Assembly (NCBI GenBank): GCA_049318685.1
Contig: JBMOFW010000091.1
Coordinates: 1-10,862 of the forward strand
From: JAIXWP01 sp049318685
Lineage (GTDB): Bacteria; Bacteroidota; Bacteroidia; Flavobacteriales_D; Sanyastnellaceae
Direction of reading: 5' to 3'
DNA: 10,862 nt
Below, piece by piece: positions 1-6,798 of this stretch. The translations under genes were made by a program, and so were the position numbers. The notes beneath the pieces are model-generated. The model did no database searches. It saw nothing but the letters and a program-made list of their open reading frames with translations, and was not told the DNA's origin. The stretch's first letter is position 1. Each line of letters starts with the position of its first letter.

Positions 1-93
1 AATGTAGCCAACCTCGCTGCAGGAAATTATATCCTCGGCGTTGTATTCGATGGTCAGTACATGACCCGCGAAAAACTCGTTGTAGCGAAATAA
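1..93 (+). CDS. C-terminal tail of a T9SS-secreted protein (partial, 5' end outside window)
   Basis: The frame is open from base 1 and ends at TAA (91-93), giving 30 residues. Visible residues include NLAAGNYILGVVF, then a short polar turn, then KLVVAK at the extreme C-terminus. This matches the end of a T9SS type A sorting domain, in which a 'G-x-Y' strand, a loop and a final strand ending in a lysine-rich K-x-V-V-x-K form the last part of a beta sandwich. In this family the tail is recognised by the T9SS and usually removed at the cell surface. The catalytic or adhesive part lies upstream of the window, so the protein's function cannot be told. A strong terminator follows 22 bases after the stop, so this gene ends its transcription unit. 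Confidence 0.7.
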   Translation, partial: NVANLAAGNYILGVVFDGQYMTREKLVVAK

Positions 94-115
94 TCGATTC
101 TTCGATCATCTATAG

Positions 116-145
116 AAAAGCCATCCTTCGGGGTGGCTTTTTTTT
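116..145 (+). terminator. Rho-independent terminator with UUCG tetraloop
   Basis: The arm AAGCCATCC (118-126) pairs with GGGTGGCTT (131-139) around a TTCG loop (127-130), with one G-T pair (T124-G133). The loop closes with C-G, giving the very stable cUUCGg tetraloop. Further A-T pairs extend the base to about 116/141, and an uninterrupted run of eight T follows (138-145). It lies just after the T9SS-tail gene and before the ribF promoter, so it insulates ribF from upstream transcription. Confidence 0.93.
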
Positions 146-182
146 GTGGCTTTTCGCTTATTTGAAAAGCTATATTTGTCCT
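144..182 (+). promoter_or_regulatory. Bacteroidota-type promoter of ribF
   Basis: TATATTTG at 171-178 is a perfect match to the Bacteroidota -7 box TAnnTTTG. A TTG at 144-146 could be the -33 element, but the 24-base spacer is slightly longer than the usual 17-23, and the TTG falls in the terminator T-tract. Only four bases (179-182) separate the -7 box from the GTG start at 183. Transcription would therefore begin at or next to the start codon, making a leaderless mRNA. The -7 box is clear, the -33 element is weak, and the leaderless reading is inferred. Confidence 0.65.
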
Positions 183-1109
183 GTGAAAATCCATTCAGAT
201 TTCAGCGGATTCAAAACCGTCTCCAAACCAATCGTCACAATTGGTACGTTTGACGGCGTGCACTTGGGCCATCGCAGCATTATTGATCAATTGAATCATG
301 TGGCGATGACACAAGAAGGAGAATCCGTCATCCTAACTTTTTATCCGCATCCTCGCATGGTTTTACATCCCGGAGATCACGGACTGGAACTATTGAATAC
401 CCCAGAAGAAAAGGCCCGTTTACTTGATGAAGCAGGAGTGAAACATCTGATGGTCTACCCTTTTTCTGAAGATTTTTCCCGTATTTCCGCATTTGACTAT
501 GTACGCAATTTATTGGTCAATGGCATAGGGGCTTTCAAAGTCATTGTGGGGTACGACCATCGCTTCGGACGCAACCGTGAAGGTGATTTCCAAACCCTTT
601 CCGAATGGGGTGAAATGCTTGGATTTGAAGTTGAAGAAATCAGTGCGCGTGAAATTGATGAAGTGAATGTAAGCTCAACAAAAATTCGCCAAGCGCTTAA
701 GGCGGGTGACATTGAAGTAGCCAATAAATACCTGGGATACCCGTATTCCCTCACCGGTAGGGTCGTGCATGGCGCAGGCAGAGGCTCAGGAATTGGATTT
801 CCGACTGCAAACCTTCAAATCCACTATCCCTACAAATTGATCCCGGCAAATGGCGTATACGCCGTTCGTGTGGTATGCAACCAAGGGCAGTACAATGGCG
901 TAATGAATATAGGCGTGCGTCCCACAGTAGATCAATCCGGTGTGAAAAGCATCGAGATTCATCTTTTTGATTTTTCCGGAGATCTATATGATGCGGAAAT
1001 GACCGTCACCCTCATTGACCGCTTGCGTGAGGAGAAAAAATTTGGCTCGATTGATGAATTAAAACAACAGATATCTGCCGATATCATGAAAGCAAAAGAA
1101 CGACTATGA
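183..1109 (+). CDS. ribF: Bifunctional riboflavin kinase / FAD synthetase
   Basis: This enzyme makes FMN from riboflavin and ATP, then FAD from FMN and ATP, in the cytoplasm. The protein has 308 residues, close to the usual length. The N-terminal FAD synthetase (nucleotidyltransferase) domain carries GTFDGVHLGH at 21-30 with the HxGH nucleotide motif, and VSSTKIR at 163-169. The C-terminal flavokinase domain carries GRGSGIGFPTANL at about 199-211 (the PTAN ATP/flavin motif), NGVYAV at 223-228 and NIGVRPTV at 242-249. GTG at 183 is chosen because it gives the expected short leader before the first strand and sits just after a -7 box. An in-frame TTG at 144 lies inside the terminator T-tract and is not plausible. 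The stop overlaps the start of the downstream LRR gene (ATGA), implying one operon. Confidence 0.95.
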   Translation: MKIHSDFSGFKTVSKPIVTIGTFDGVHLGHRSIIDQLNHVAMTQEGESVILTFYPHPRMVLHPGDHGLELLNTPEEKARLLDEAGVKHLMVYPFSEDFSRISAFDYVRNLLVNGIGAFKVIVGYDHRFGRNREGDFQTLSEWGEMLGFEVEEISAREIDEVNVSSTKIRQALKAGDIEVANKYLGYPYSLTGRVVHGAGRGSGIGFPTANLQIHYPYKLIPANGVYAVRVVCNQGQYNGVMNIGVRPTVDQSGVKSIEIHLFDFSGDLYDAEMTVTLIDRLREEKKFGSIDELKQQISADIMKAKERL

Positions 1110-1711
1110 AAACATTTTTTCTGACTTTGTGTATGTGTTTTGGCGTCTTTGTATTGAATGCGCAACGCGTTTCTTATGATCAACTCGATACCGTTAAAGT
1201 CTTCACCTCTATTGAATCCGCAATGGCAGCTGGAGCCGAAAATGTAATTCGTCTAGATCTCTCAAAGAAAAAATTAACCGAAATTCCGGCAGAGGTTTTT
1301 ACGTTTAAAAACCTGCAAGAACTGACTTTGAATAAAAATAAAATTACCGCTATTGATGATAAAATTGTTCTTCTCAAAAACTTGCAGCGCCTTAGTTTAG
1401 AGCACAATCAAATCGACACAATAGCTCCTTCATTACTTGTATTGGTCAATCTGCGCAAACTCGATTTGGCTGACAATTTTATCGCTGAAATTCCTGACGA
1501 TATTGACAATTTAACTAATCTGGAGGTCTTGATACTTTGGGATAATCCTATTAGTTATTATCCCAATTCTCTGGGCATGCTCGAAAAATTAAACGTACTC
1601 GATTTACTTAATAACGCGATCAGTGCTGACACGCAAACCCGATTGCACAACATTCTTCCCAATGCCAAAATCATCATGTCGCCACCGTGCAGATGCATGG
1701 ATGGTGAATAA
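1106..1711 (+). CDS. Secreted leucine-rich-repeat protein
   Basis: The protein has 201 residues. The N-terminus (MKTFFLTLCMCFGVFVLNAQ) is a signal peptide with likely cleavage before or after Q20, so the protein is exported. Residues 47-161 form five leucine-rich repeats of exactly 23 residues, beginning at 47, 70, 93, 116 and 139, with a degenerate sixth from 162. Each has an LxxLxLxxNxI core, as in bacterial 'SDS22/plant-like' short LRRs that form protein-binding solenoids. The tail carries a CRC motif (195-197). No lipobox, T9SS tail or membrane segment is visible, so the periplasm is the likely location. The start codon overlaps the ribF stop by four bases, suggesting translational coupling, but a functional link to flavin synthesis is not evident. 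The binding partner is unknown. Confidence 0.85.
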   Translation: MKTFFLTLCMCFGVFVLNAQRVSYDQLDTVKVFTSIESAMAAGAENVIRLDLSKKKLTEIPAEVFTFKNLQELTLNKNKITAIDDKIVLLKNLQRLSLEHNQIDTIAPSLLVLVNLRKLDLADNFIAEIPDDIDNLTNLEVLILWDNPISYYPNSLGMLEKLNVLDLLNNAISADTQTRLHNILPNAKIIMSPPCRCMDGE

Positions 1712-1753
1712 AGGCTAAGCATCTTATTTCGGTCTTCGTTTCTAGAGGAAATA

Positions 1754-2887
1754 TTAAAATTTCAACACGCGCAAGGTATGTCCATTCACCGTCAGGAAAT
1801 ATGTACCTGAAGGCGCTCCGGAAATATCGATAGAAGTGCTCCCCGGCTTGAGATATCCGCTACGAAAAACCAATCCCAGCGCATCGCGCAATTCATAAAA
1901 CGCACGTTCCGTCAACCGACTTTCAATCGTGAAGAAACCGTCGTTGGGATTGGGAGCAACGGTGATCGAATTAGCCACGTGCGTTTCATCCACATGGGCA
2001 AATTCCAATGATAGCATCGCGCTATACAAAGTGGCGTCATAATTCAATTCAAATCCGGCCACGGTCGTTGAAAAAGATTCGCGTGAGAACAAGCAGCGCC
2101 CATTATTACTCAAAGCCACGGCTTCCACTTGACTTCCAAAGCCGAATGGTGCAGGAAAGATAAATTTCATACTCTGCGTTCCTGTCCATTCCTCTGATTC
2201 AAAACCATAAATCACAAAAGCGAAAGGTGACAATGAAGTAGAATAACCACAGAGCATGACCACATCCATGGCTTCATTGTAATCAGCTCCAGTGACCAAT
2301 CCATTGGTATCAAAAAAGCCTACTGGCATAGCGACATGTTCTCCGGGTGAGGCATCCAATTGATACACTGTGGTGGTTTCGCTGATCCAATTTTTAGTGA
2401 AAATGAAAAGATGATTGTCCATACACATCAAGGCTTCCGCGTCGAAAGCGGTGGCATTGTAGGTTGGTGTAAAATCCAGTTGATCCTCGTAATGAAAGAA
2501 AATTTCTTCCGCTTCGACGATTTCATTTTCTTGAAAATCACTTAAAGCAATTTTATAAATGACCAGATCCGTGCGGTTTCCGCCGTTGTTGCCGATATCG
2601 CCGATGTAGATAAAAGACTCATCCATAGCGATTGCTTCCCAGTCAACATTGGTAGCGCCGGAAACACTAACGGTGCGGAGGATTTGGCCAGTGAGCGAAT
2701 CCAATTCATACAACTCGGGCGCATTGTCCGAATCGTTGTGCGTGATGATGTGATGATTAAAAAATAACAGACCACTCGTTTCTTGGCAGTCTACAGGCAT
2801 TGGCCAAATTTCCACAGCTTGTGAAATCTGGCTCCAAGCCGATGTCATCAGCAAAAGGAAAAACAATGCCGAGGATATTTTTTTCAT
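1754..2887 (-). CDS. Secreted beta-propeller-like protein with T9SS type A sorting domain
   Basis: The protein has 377 residues. A signal peptide (1 to about 20, ending AWSQ) is followed by about 280 residues of repeated short beta strands. Motifs include ETSGLLFFNHHIITHNDS (36-53), VDWEAIA (81-87), YIGDIGNNGGNR (94-105) and FDAEAL (148-153). These resemble propeller-type proteins of the SdiA-regulated/esterase-like family found in many Bacteroidota, where acidic 'D/E-A' loops line the face; this assignment is by motif resemblance only. Residues 308-377 form a T9SS type A sorting domain (APNPNDGFFTIES, then GTYFLTV and a basic end), so the protein should cross the outer membrane. It begins 17 bases after the rsmI stop and is probably the last gene of that operon. 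Substrate or ligand is unknown. The ATG at 2887 is the only start that fits the signal peptide. Confidence 0.85.
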   Translation of the reverse strand: MKKISSALFFLLLMTSAWSQISQAVEIWPMPVDCQETSGLLFFNHHIITHNDSDNAPELYELDSLTGQILRTVSVSGATNVDWEAIAMDESFIYIGDIGNNGGNRTDLVIYKIALSDFQENEIVEAEEIFFHYEDQLDFTPTYNATAFDAEALMCMDNHLFIFTKNWISETTTVYQLDASPGEHVAMPVGFFDTNGLVTGADYNEAMDVVMLCGYSTSLSPFAFVIYGFESEEWTGTQSMKFIFPAPFGFGSQVEAVALSNNGRCLFSRESFSTTVAGFELNYDATLYSAMLSLEFAHVDETHVANSITVAPNPNDGFFTIESRLTERAFYELRDALGLVFRSGYLKPGSTSIDISGAPSGTYFLTVNGHTLRVLKF

Positions 2888-2904
2888 GAAATGAAATTAC
2901 GAAA

Positions 2905-3573
2905 CTATTTCCCTGCCACCACCACCACAAATTCACCGCGGGGTTCGTTGGTTTTGAAATGCTCGAGCACTTCGGCAGCGGAGCCGCGGACGGTCTCTTC
3001 AAATTTTTTGGTGATTTCCCGGCTCACGCTCACTGGGCGCTCGGGGCCGCAGAAGGTCACCAAGGCTTCCAAGGTTTTGAGCAAGCGGTGCGGTGATTCA
3101 TACATCACCGTGGTGCGTTCTTCAGCCGCGATCACTTTGAATCGCGTTTCACGGCCTTTTTTATGTGGTAAAAACCCTTCGTACACAAACTTCTCGCAGG
3201 GCAGTCCGCTTTGCACCAATGCCGGAACAAAAGCCGTGGGTCCGGGTAAAGAGAAAACCTCGATATTTTCTTGAACACATGCACGCACCAATAAAAAACC
3301 AGGATCGGAAATAGCCGGTGTTCCAGCGTCACTTACTAATGCCACCGATTGTGCGTGACGAATTTTTTCTACCATCGATTTCGTTACCGCATGCTCGTTG
3401 TTGAGGTGATAACTAATCAACGGTTTATCTATATCAAAATGCTGGAAAAGTTTGCGGGTTTCACGCGTGTCTTCGGCCAATACAAAATCGGCTTCCTTCA
3501 AGATGCGCAGAGCCCGAAGTGTGATATCTTCGAGATTGCCAATGGGTGTTGGTACGAGATATAAAGTGGCCAC
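2905..3573 (-). CDS. rsmI: 16S rRNA (cytidine-1402 2'-O)-methyltransferase
   Basis: The enzyme methylates the 2'-OH of C1402 in the 16S rRNA decoding centre using S-adenosylmethionine. The protein is a tetrapyrrole-methylase-fold protein of 222 residues. Visible signatures are LVPTPIGNLED (6-16), AEDTR (33-37), the SAM-binding SDAGTPAISDPG (81-92), PGPTA (110-114), FVYEGFLP (129-136), YESPHR (158-163), SREITKKFEE (184-193) and GEFVVVV (213-219). It is shorter than the E. coli enzyme (about 286 residues) because it stops right after the catalytic fold and lacks the C-terminal extension; short forms are common in this phylum. It starts two bases after the stop of the upstream conserved hypothetical gene, so the two are almost certainly co-transcribed. 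Confidence 0.95.
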   Translation of the reverse strand: MATLYLVPTPIGNLEDITLRALRILKEADFVLAEDTRETRKLFQHFDIDKPLISYHLNNEHAVTKSMVEKIRHAQSVALVSDAGTPAISDPGFLLVRACVQENIEVFSLPGPTAFVPALVQSGLPCEKFVYEGFLPHKKGRETRFKVIAAEERTTVMYESPHRLLKTLEALVTFCGPERPVSVSREITKKFEETVRGSAAEVLEHFKTNEPRGEFVVVVAGK

Positions 3574-3575
3574 GA

Positions 3576-4331
3576 TTACGCTTGATGGCGACGTTCGATC
3601 AACTCAACAAAGTCTTGAGTAATCTGCGATTCATTATTCCAAGCATACTTAGAGCGCAATTGCTCCAATTGACGAAAGGCTTCATCGCGATTGGTATTAT
3701 TGAGGCGGTCAATGGCCACTTCGTAGTCTTGATTGTTACCCTTAAATAATTCCTTACTGAACTGGAAACGCTGGTTCAACGTAATGGCGCGCTTAAGATC
3801 CGCGATAGGTGTATGCTCGTGTTTTTGCGCTACGCTGGGCGATTGAGTCACCGACTTGGCCAAACGATCATTAAGACTTTCTTGCGGTTGTGTAGTATAG
3901 GCAGGAGGAACAACAGGCTGCGTTGCTCCCACATTCATTTCAAATAATTCTTCTGAAATGTGCTGCTCAGTTTTCACCTCAGGTAAAACTATTTCTTCCG
4001 CCTTGGTGACTTCTTCAATCGCATCGATAAGCGATACTTGATTAGGAGCCACTTCCGGTTTGGCCTCGGCGGCCGGTGTGGTGTGAAACTTAAACGAAAT
4101 TGGCTGTGGCTCTTCCGGTTTTGATTCTTTCACCGGAACAGGAGTGCCTTTTACTTCATTATCATACGATTTGTATCGCAAGACCACTAATCGCTCGTAT
4201 AATTCACGGCTGTGATCGGTCAACATTTCAAGCTCCTCCTTGGAGAGTTTACCCAATGAAAGCTCATCCAAACCGGCAAGCACCGTGGCTGCCAGTTCTT
4301 GAATACGTTTGAATTTTACAGAGTCGTTCAT
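3576..4331 (-). CDS. Conserved Bacteroidota-type hypothetical protein upstream of rsmI
   Basis: The protein has 251 residues with no signal peptide or membrane segment, so it is likely cytoplasmic. There are three regions. Residues 1-55 are a charged helical region containing LTDHSRELYERLVVLRYK. Residues about 56-150 are a low-complexity linker rich in P, E, K, T and V. Residues about 151-251 are a compact C-terminal helical region containing LNDRLAKS, PIADLKRAITLNQRFQFSKELFKGNN (175-200), YEVAIDRLNN and a WNNES...VELIERR ending. The pattern 'I-x-x-L-K-x-A-I-x-x-N-x-x-F-x-F-x-x-E-L-F' recalls a C-terminal region I associate with unnamed conserved proteins of Bacteroidota; no function is known to me. 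It ends two bases before rsmI and follows an 81-base gap, so it is probably the first gene of the operon. A role near ribosomes or the envelope would be speculation. Confidence 0.8.
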   Translation of the reverse strand: MNDSVKFKRIQELAATVLAGLDELSLGKLSKEELEMLTDHSRELYERLVVLRYKSYDNEVKGTPVPVKESKPEEPQPISFKFHTTPAAEAKPEVAPNQVSLIDAIEEVTKAEEIVLPEVKTEQHISEELFEMNVGATQPVVPPAYTTQPQESLNDRLAKSVTQSPSVAQKHEHTPIADLKRAITLNQRFQFSKELFKGNNQDYEVAIDRLNNTNRDEAFRQLEQLRSKYAWNNESQITQDFVELIERRHQA

Positions 4332-4412
4332 GATGTGAAATTATTAAGGGATTCCACGTGCTCGTTGGTCCGATCTAAAGACTTATTAACCAAAGAAATC
4401 AACCAAAATTGC

Positions 4413-4766
4413 CTATTTCTTCAATTCCGCTTGTACCTTTTTTGGAAGTGAATTAACTATCAAATCATAGCTCTGATCGATTAGTTTAAAAAACAAGTCC
4501 GCAGGCACAGAACCATCGGTAGCTACCGAATTCCAATGTTTTTTGTTCATATGGTAACCCGGCGTGATGCCTCCGAAACGCTCTCGTAAATCCACCGCAT
4601 ATTCCGGATCGCATTTCATATTGACATATGAAAATTGGGAGATGCTGCACAACAAGAATATTTTTCCCCCCACTTTGAAGACCAAAACATCATCGTCGAA
4701 AGGGGTATCTTCCGTTACACCCATTTTTCGAAGACAATATTCTCTGTAGAATTCGATATCGATCAT
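4413..4766 (-). CDS. MmcQ/YjbR family protein (CyaY-like fold)
   Basis: The 117-residue length is typical for this family of small cytoplasmic proteins. The signature pair is clear: PFDDDVLVFKVGGKIF (22-37), and PGYHMNKKHWNSV (69-81), which contains the highly conserved HMNKKHW. Family members have a CyaY-like double-wing fold and have been suggested to bind DNA, but no firm cellular role is established. The ATG shares one base with the stop of the PorP/SprF-like gene (TAATG), which implies translational coupling in the same transcript. The product has no signal peptide, so it stays in the cytoplasm while its two operon partners are exported. The reason for the pairing is unclear. Confidence 0.9.
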   Translation of the reverse strand: MIDIEFYREYCLRKMGVTEDTPFDDDVLVFKVGGKIFLLCSISQFSYVNMKCDPEYAVDLRERFGGITPGYHMNKKHWNSVATDGSVPADLFFKLIDQSYDLIVNSLPKKVQAELKK

Positions 4767-5698
4767 TAGTCATAGGCTGCGCAATGCTGGTAGCTGCCTT
4801 CTTTTCCGCCGCATGCATTGATGCCCAGCACCAATTCATGCGTAGCTCCACCGTCATAGCGCAATTTGTTAAGGGTTAAATCGTAGGCATAAGCAAATGT
4901 AAGGAATCGACCTACCCCTACTTTGAGCAGTCCTGATATACCCATCCCACTTCTTGCCCCGAGTCCAAACGCAATGGTTTCTTTATACGACAAAATCGCC
5001 TGACCTTCCAACGACGGTTTCGATTTGGCCACATAATTCATTAAGAACGCCGGTTTGAAAAAGAAATCATCAGACACTTTGATTGATTGGCCATAAGCAA
5101 ATGTCCAGTGGTTAATCAGTTCGCCCTTATCAATGCCCTGAACCGTTTGTTTATTCAACTGGCGCATGGAAACTCCATAGAAACGATCTGCTTTGTACAG
5201 CCAAAAGCCAAGATGAACAACCGGAAAAATAAAATCTCCAGCCGAAGAACTAATCACTGGATCGATGTCTTGCTGTTCGAGCAACATGTCGCTAAAATTG
5301 ACGCGGTATTGTTTGAAACCGATGCCAATGCCACTGCTGAGGTAATAGCCTTTGGCCATGCGCATGTGGTATGCATAATTTAAGTTGATTCCGGTATAGC
5401 TAAACGGTCCAGCTTTGTCATTTTCCACAATTGCACCCAACCCATGATAGTTGAATTTCTTCTGAGCCACTTTACCATGCACAGAAGCAATTGCAGTAGT
5501 AGGTGCTCCATCAATACCGGTCCATTGACGACGCATTCCGATATGCAAATCCAAACATGAGGTATTGCCAGTTACTGCGGGATTGTATTGAATGTAATTG
5601 TAGGTGAAATACGAAAACTGAGGCATTTGTTGAGCCCAAGTGCTGCCGACCAAACCGATGGACAAGAGCAATAGCATATATCTTATCCGGAGCATCAT
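4766..5698 (-). CDS. PorP/SprF family T9SS outer-membrane protein
   Basis: The protein has 310 residues. A signal peptide ends near WAQQ (21-24). It is followed by the family hallmark QFSYFTYNYIQYNPAVTG (27-44) and RRQWTGIDGAPTT (56-68), then alternating beta strands as expected of an outer-membrane barrel. PorP/SprF proteins belong to the T9SS and gliding apparatus; SprF-like paralogs are often encoded beside a type B cargo protein and needed to export or anchor it. Here the upstream gene is exactly such a cargo, and its stop overlaps this start (ATGA). Two adjacent ATGs (5698 and 5695) are possible starts; the first is taken because of the overlap. It is most likely an SprF-like accessory paralog, not the single core PorP. 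Confidence 0.92.
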   Translation of the reverse strand: MMLRIRYMLLLLSIGLVGSTWAQQMPQFSYFTYNYIQYNPAVTGNTSCLDLHIGMRRQWTGIDGAPTTAIASVHGKVAQKKFNYHGLGAIVENDKAGPFSYTGINLNYAYHMRMAKGYYLSSGIGIGFKQYRVNFSDMLLEQQDIDPVISSSAGDFIFPVVHLGFWLYKADRFYGVSMRQLNKQTVQGIDKGELINHWTFAYGQSIKVSDDFFFKPAFLMNYVAKSKPSLEGQAILSYKETIAFGLGARSGMGISGLLKVGVGRFLTFAYAYDLTLNKLRYDGGATHELVLGINACGGKEGSYQHCAAYD

Positions 5699-6669
5699 TT
5701 GATAATTGATATTACACCGGTAATCGGGGGAATGGCTACGTCAAATGAATTGAGTTCGATGACATAGTAATACGGCCCCATGGGCAATTCTTTTCCCTTA
5801 TTCGTCCCATCCCAAGGCTTGGCATAGCCTGTTGATTTGAAAATCAGCTGCCCCCAACGATCATACACTGTCACCATAGCCGATTCGAAACGCTCAATGC
5901 CGAGTATTGTCCATGTATCATTGATCAAATCACCATTAGGCGTAATACCATCAAAAATCACCAAAGGAGGACCTACGGTTACTGTAACAGTAGTAGAGAC
6001 ATTGCATGTTCCTACAGTGGATGTGACCGTGTAATCGATGGTTTGCTCAGGGGTACTTATGGGATTTGGGATGGTGACGTCCGACAAGTAATCACCAGGA
6101 GTCCATGAATAGGTGGTGCCGTTATAGGCCGTTAGTTGTGTGCTTCCTCCGAGATAAACAATAAATGGCTCTATGGTTACACTAACGTCCACAGCTGATC
6201 CACTAATAGTCAACTCAAACTCGCATTCACCATAAATGGGATCATGATCGCTGCCGAGCACAATTAAATAATCGGTATCGGCGGCCAAATCGTTCATCGT
6301 GTAATCGAAAGCAACACTGCTGGTCGCGCAATCCGAAACATTGCCAAAGGATACAGGATTGCAAGGATCTGCACCGGCAGGAAGTTCTGCTCCTACAATA
6401 TAAAAATCATTCGGCCCATCAAAGTCGTCGCAATCACCGGGTGTCACAGAGATGACCGCGCTTCCTCCTGCTGCACTTCCAGTATGGAAAGTTGCATAAT
6501 ACGTCATTACAGAATTGAAACAATCAAAAGACACAGGATTGACCTCAAGTCCACCGGCCACCGGATCTTCATTCACGCATAGCACATTGCTCAACGCAGA
6601 AGAACAGTCTTGTGCCTGCGCGGAAAATGTCCAAAAAGCGATTAATAGGGTGAATAAGGTGGATCTCAT
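5695..6669 (-). CDS. Secreted protein with gliding-motility-type (T9SS type B) C-terminal domain
   Basis: The protein has 324 residues. A signal peptide (1-20, ending SAQAQ) precedes a cysteine-containing domain (C22, C31, C50, C80, C103, C114, C149), probably disulfide-bonded. An Ig/PKD-like beta domain (about 161-232, containing YSWTPGDYLSD) follows. A C-terminal CHU_C/TIGR04131-type sorting domain (about 234-324) carries ITPNGDLINDTW (242-253), VYDRWGQLIFKSTGY (268-282), PWDGTNKGKELP (285-296) and a terminal GVISIIK. Such type B cargo is moved across the outer membrane by the T9SS, often with an adjacent SprF-like partner, which is present here. ATG at 6669 is chosen because it begins the signal peptide. 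The frame stays open upstream to 6762, but that extension has no export signal. Likely a small surface or adhesin-like protein; the ligand is unknown. Confidence 0.9.
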   Translation of the reverse strand: MRSTLFTLLIAFWTFSAQAQDCSSALSNVLCVNEDPVAGGLEVNPVSFDCFNSVMTYYATFHTGSAAGGSAVISVTPGDCDDFDGPNDFYIVGAELPAGADPCNPVSFGNVSDCATSSVAFDYTMNDLAADTDYLIVLGSDHDPIYGECEFELTISGSAVDVSVTIEPFIVYLGGSTQLTAYNGTTYSWTPGDYLSDVTIPNPISTPEQTIDYTVTSTVGTCNVSTTVTVTVGPPLVIFDGITPNGDLINDTWTILGIERFESAMVTVYDRWGQLIFKSTGYAKPWDGTNKGKELPMGPYYYVIELNSFDVAIPPITGVISIIK

Positions 6670-6773
6670 ATTAAACACAACATCGAGTCTTGTATACTTT
6701 ACAGACCAAATTTCGTTGCGCAAGGTGCACAGAATGTGAATTTCTTTACTTGAGTGGCTCATTTATTATCCAC

Positions 6774-6791
6774 ATGACCCTGTTTGGTCAT
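6774..6791. repeat. Short inverted repeat between the biotin carrier gene and the type B cargo operon
   Basis: ATGACC (6774-6779) and GGTCAT (6786-6791) form a 6-bp inverted repeat around a six-base spacer. It lies 8 bases beyond the biotin carrier stop and about 105 bases upstream of the cargo gene start. No T-tract follows on either strand, so it is not a classical terminator. It could be a weak hairpin, an operator, or chance. Confidence 0.3.
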
Positions 6792-6798
6792 AGCTGCA

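Noticed and set aside
144..182. N-terminal extension of RibF from an in-frame TTG at 144
   Set aside because: The TTG lies within the terminator T-tract and the -7 box would fall inside the coding region; the added residues do not resemble RibF N-termini.
1748..1763. GAAAT...ATTTC hairpin between the convergent LRR and propeller genes
   Set aside because: The stem is five A/T-rich pairs, overlaps the propeller gene's stop and lacks a T-tract, so it is too weak to call a terminator.
2891..3274. 127-residue plus-strand open frame opposite rsmI
   Set aside because: rsmI has unmistakable family motifs on the other strand; the antisense frame is Ser/Thr/Arg-rich, as expected of a shadow.
4332..4412. 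Promoter in the 81-base gap upstream of the conserved hypothetical gene
   Set aside because: A promoter is likely here, but no stretch matches TAnnTTTG with fewer than two mismatches, so no position was called. The gap also holds no convincing terminator.
6670..6762. N-terminal extension of the type B cargo protein to 6762
   Set aside because: It would bury the clear signal peptide that begins at 6669 behind 31 charged residues and abolish export.
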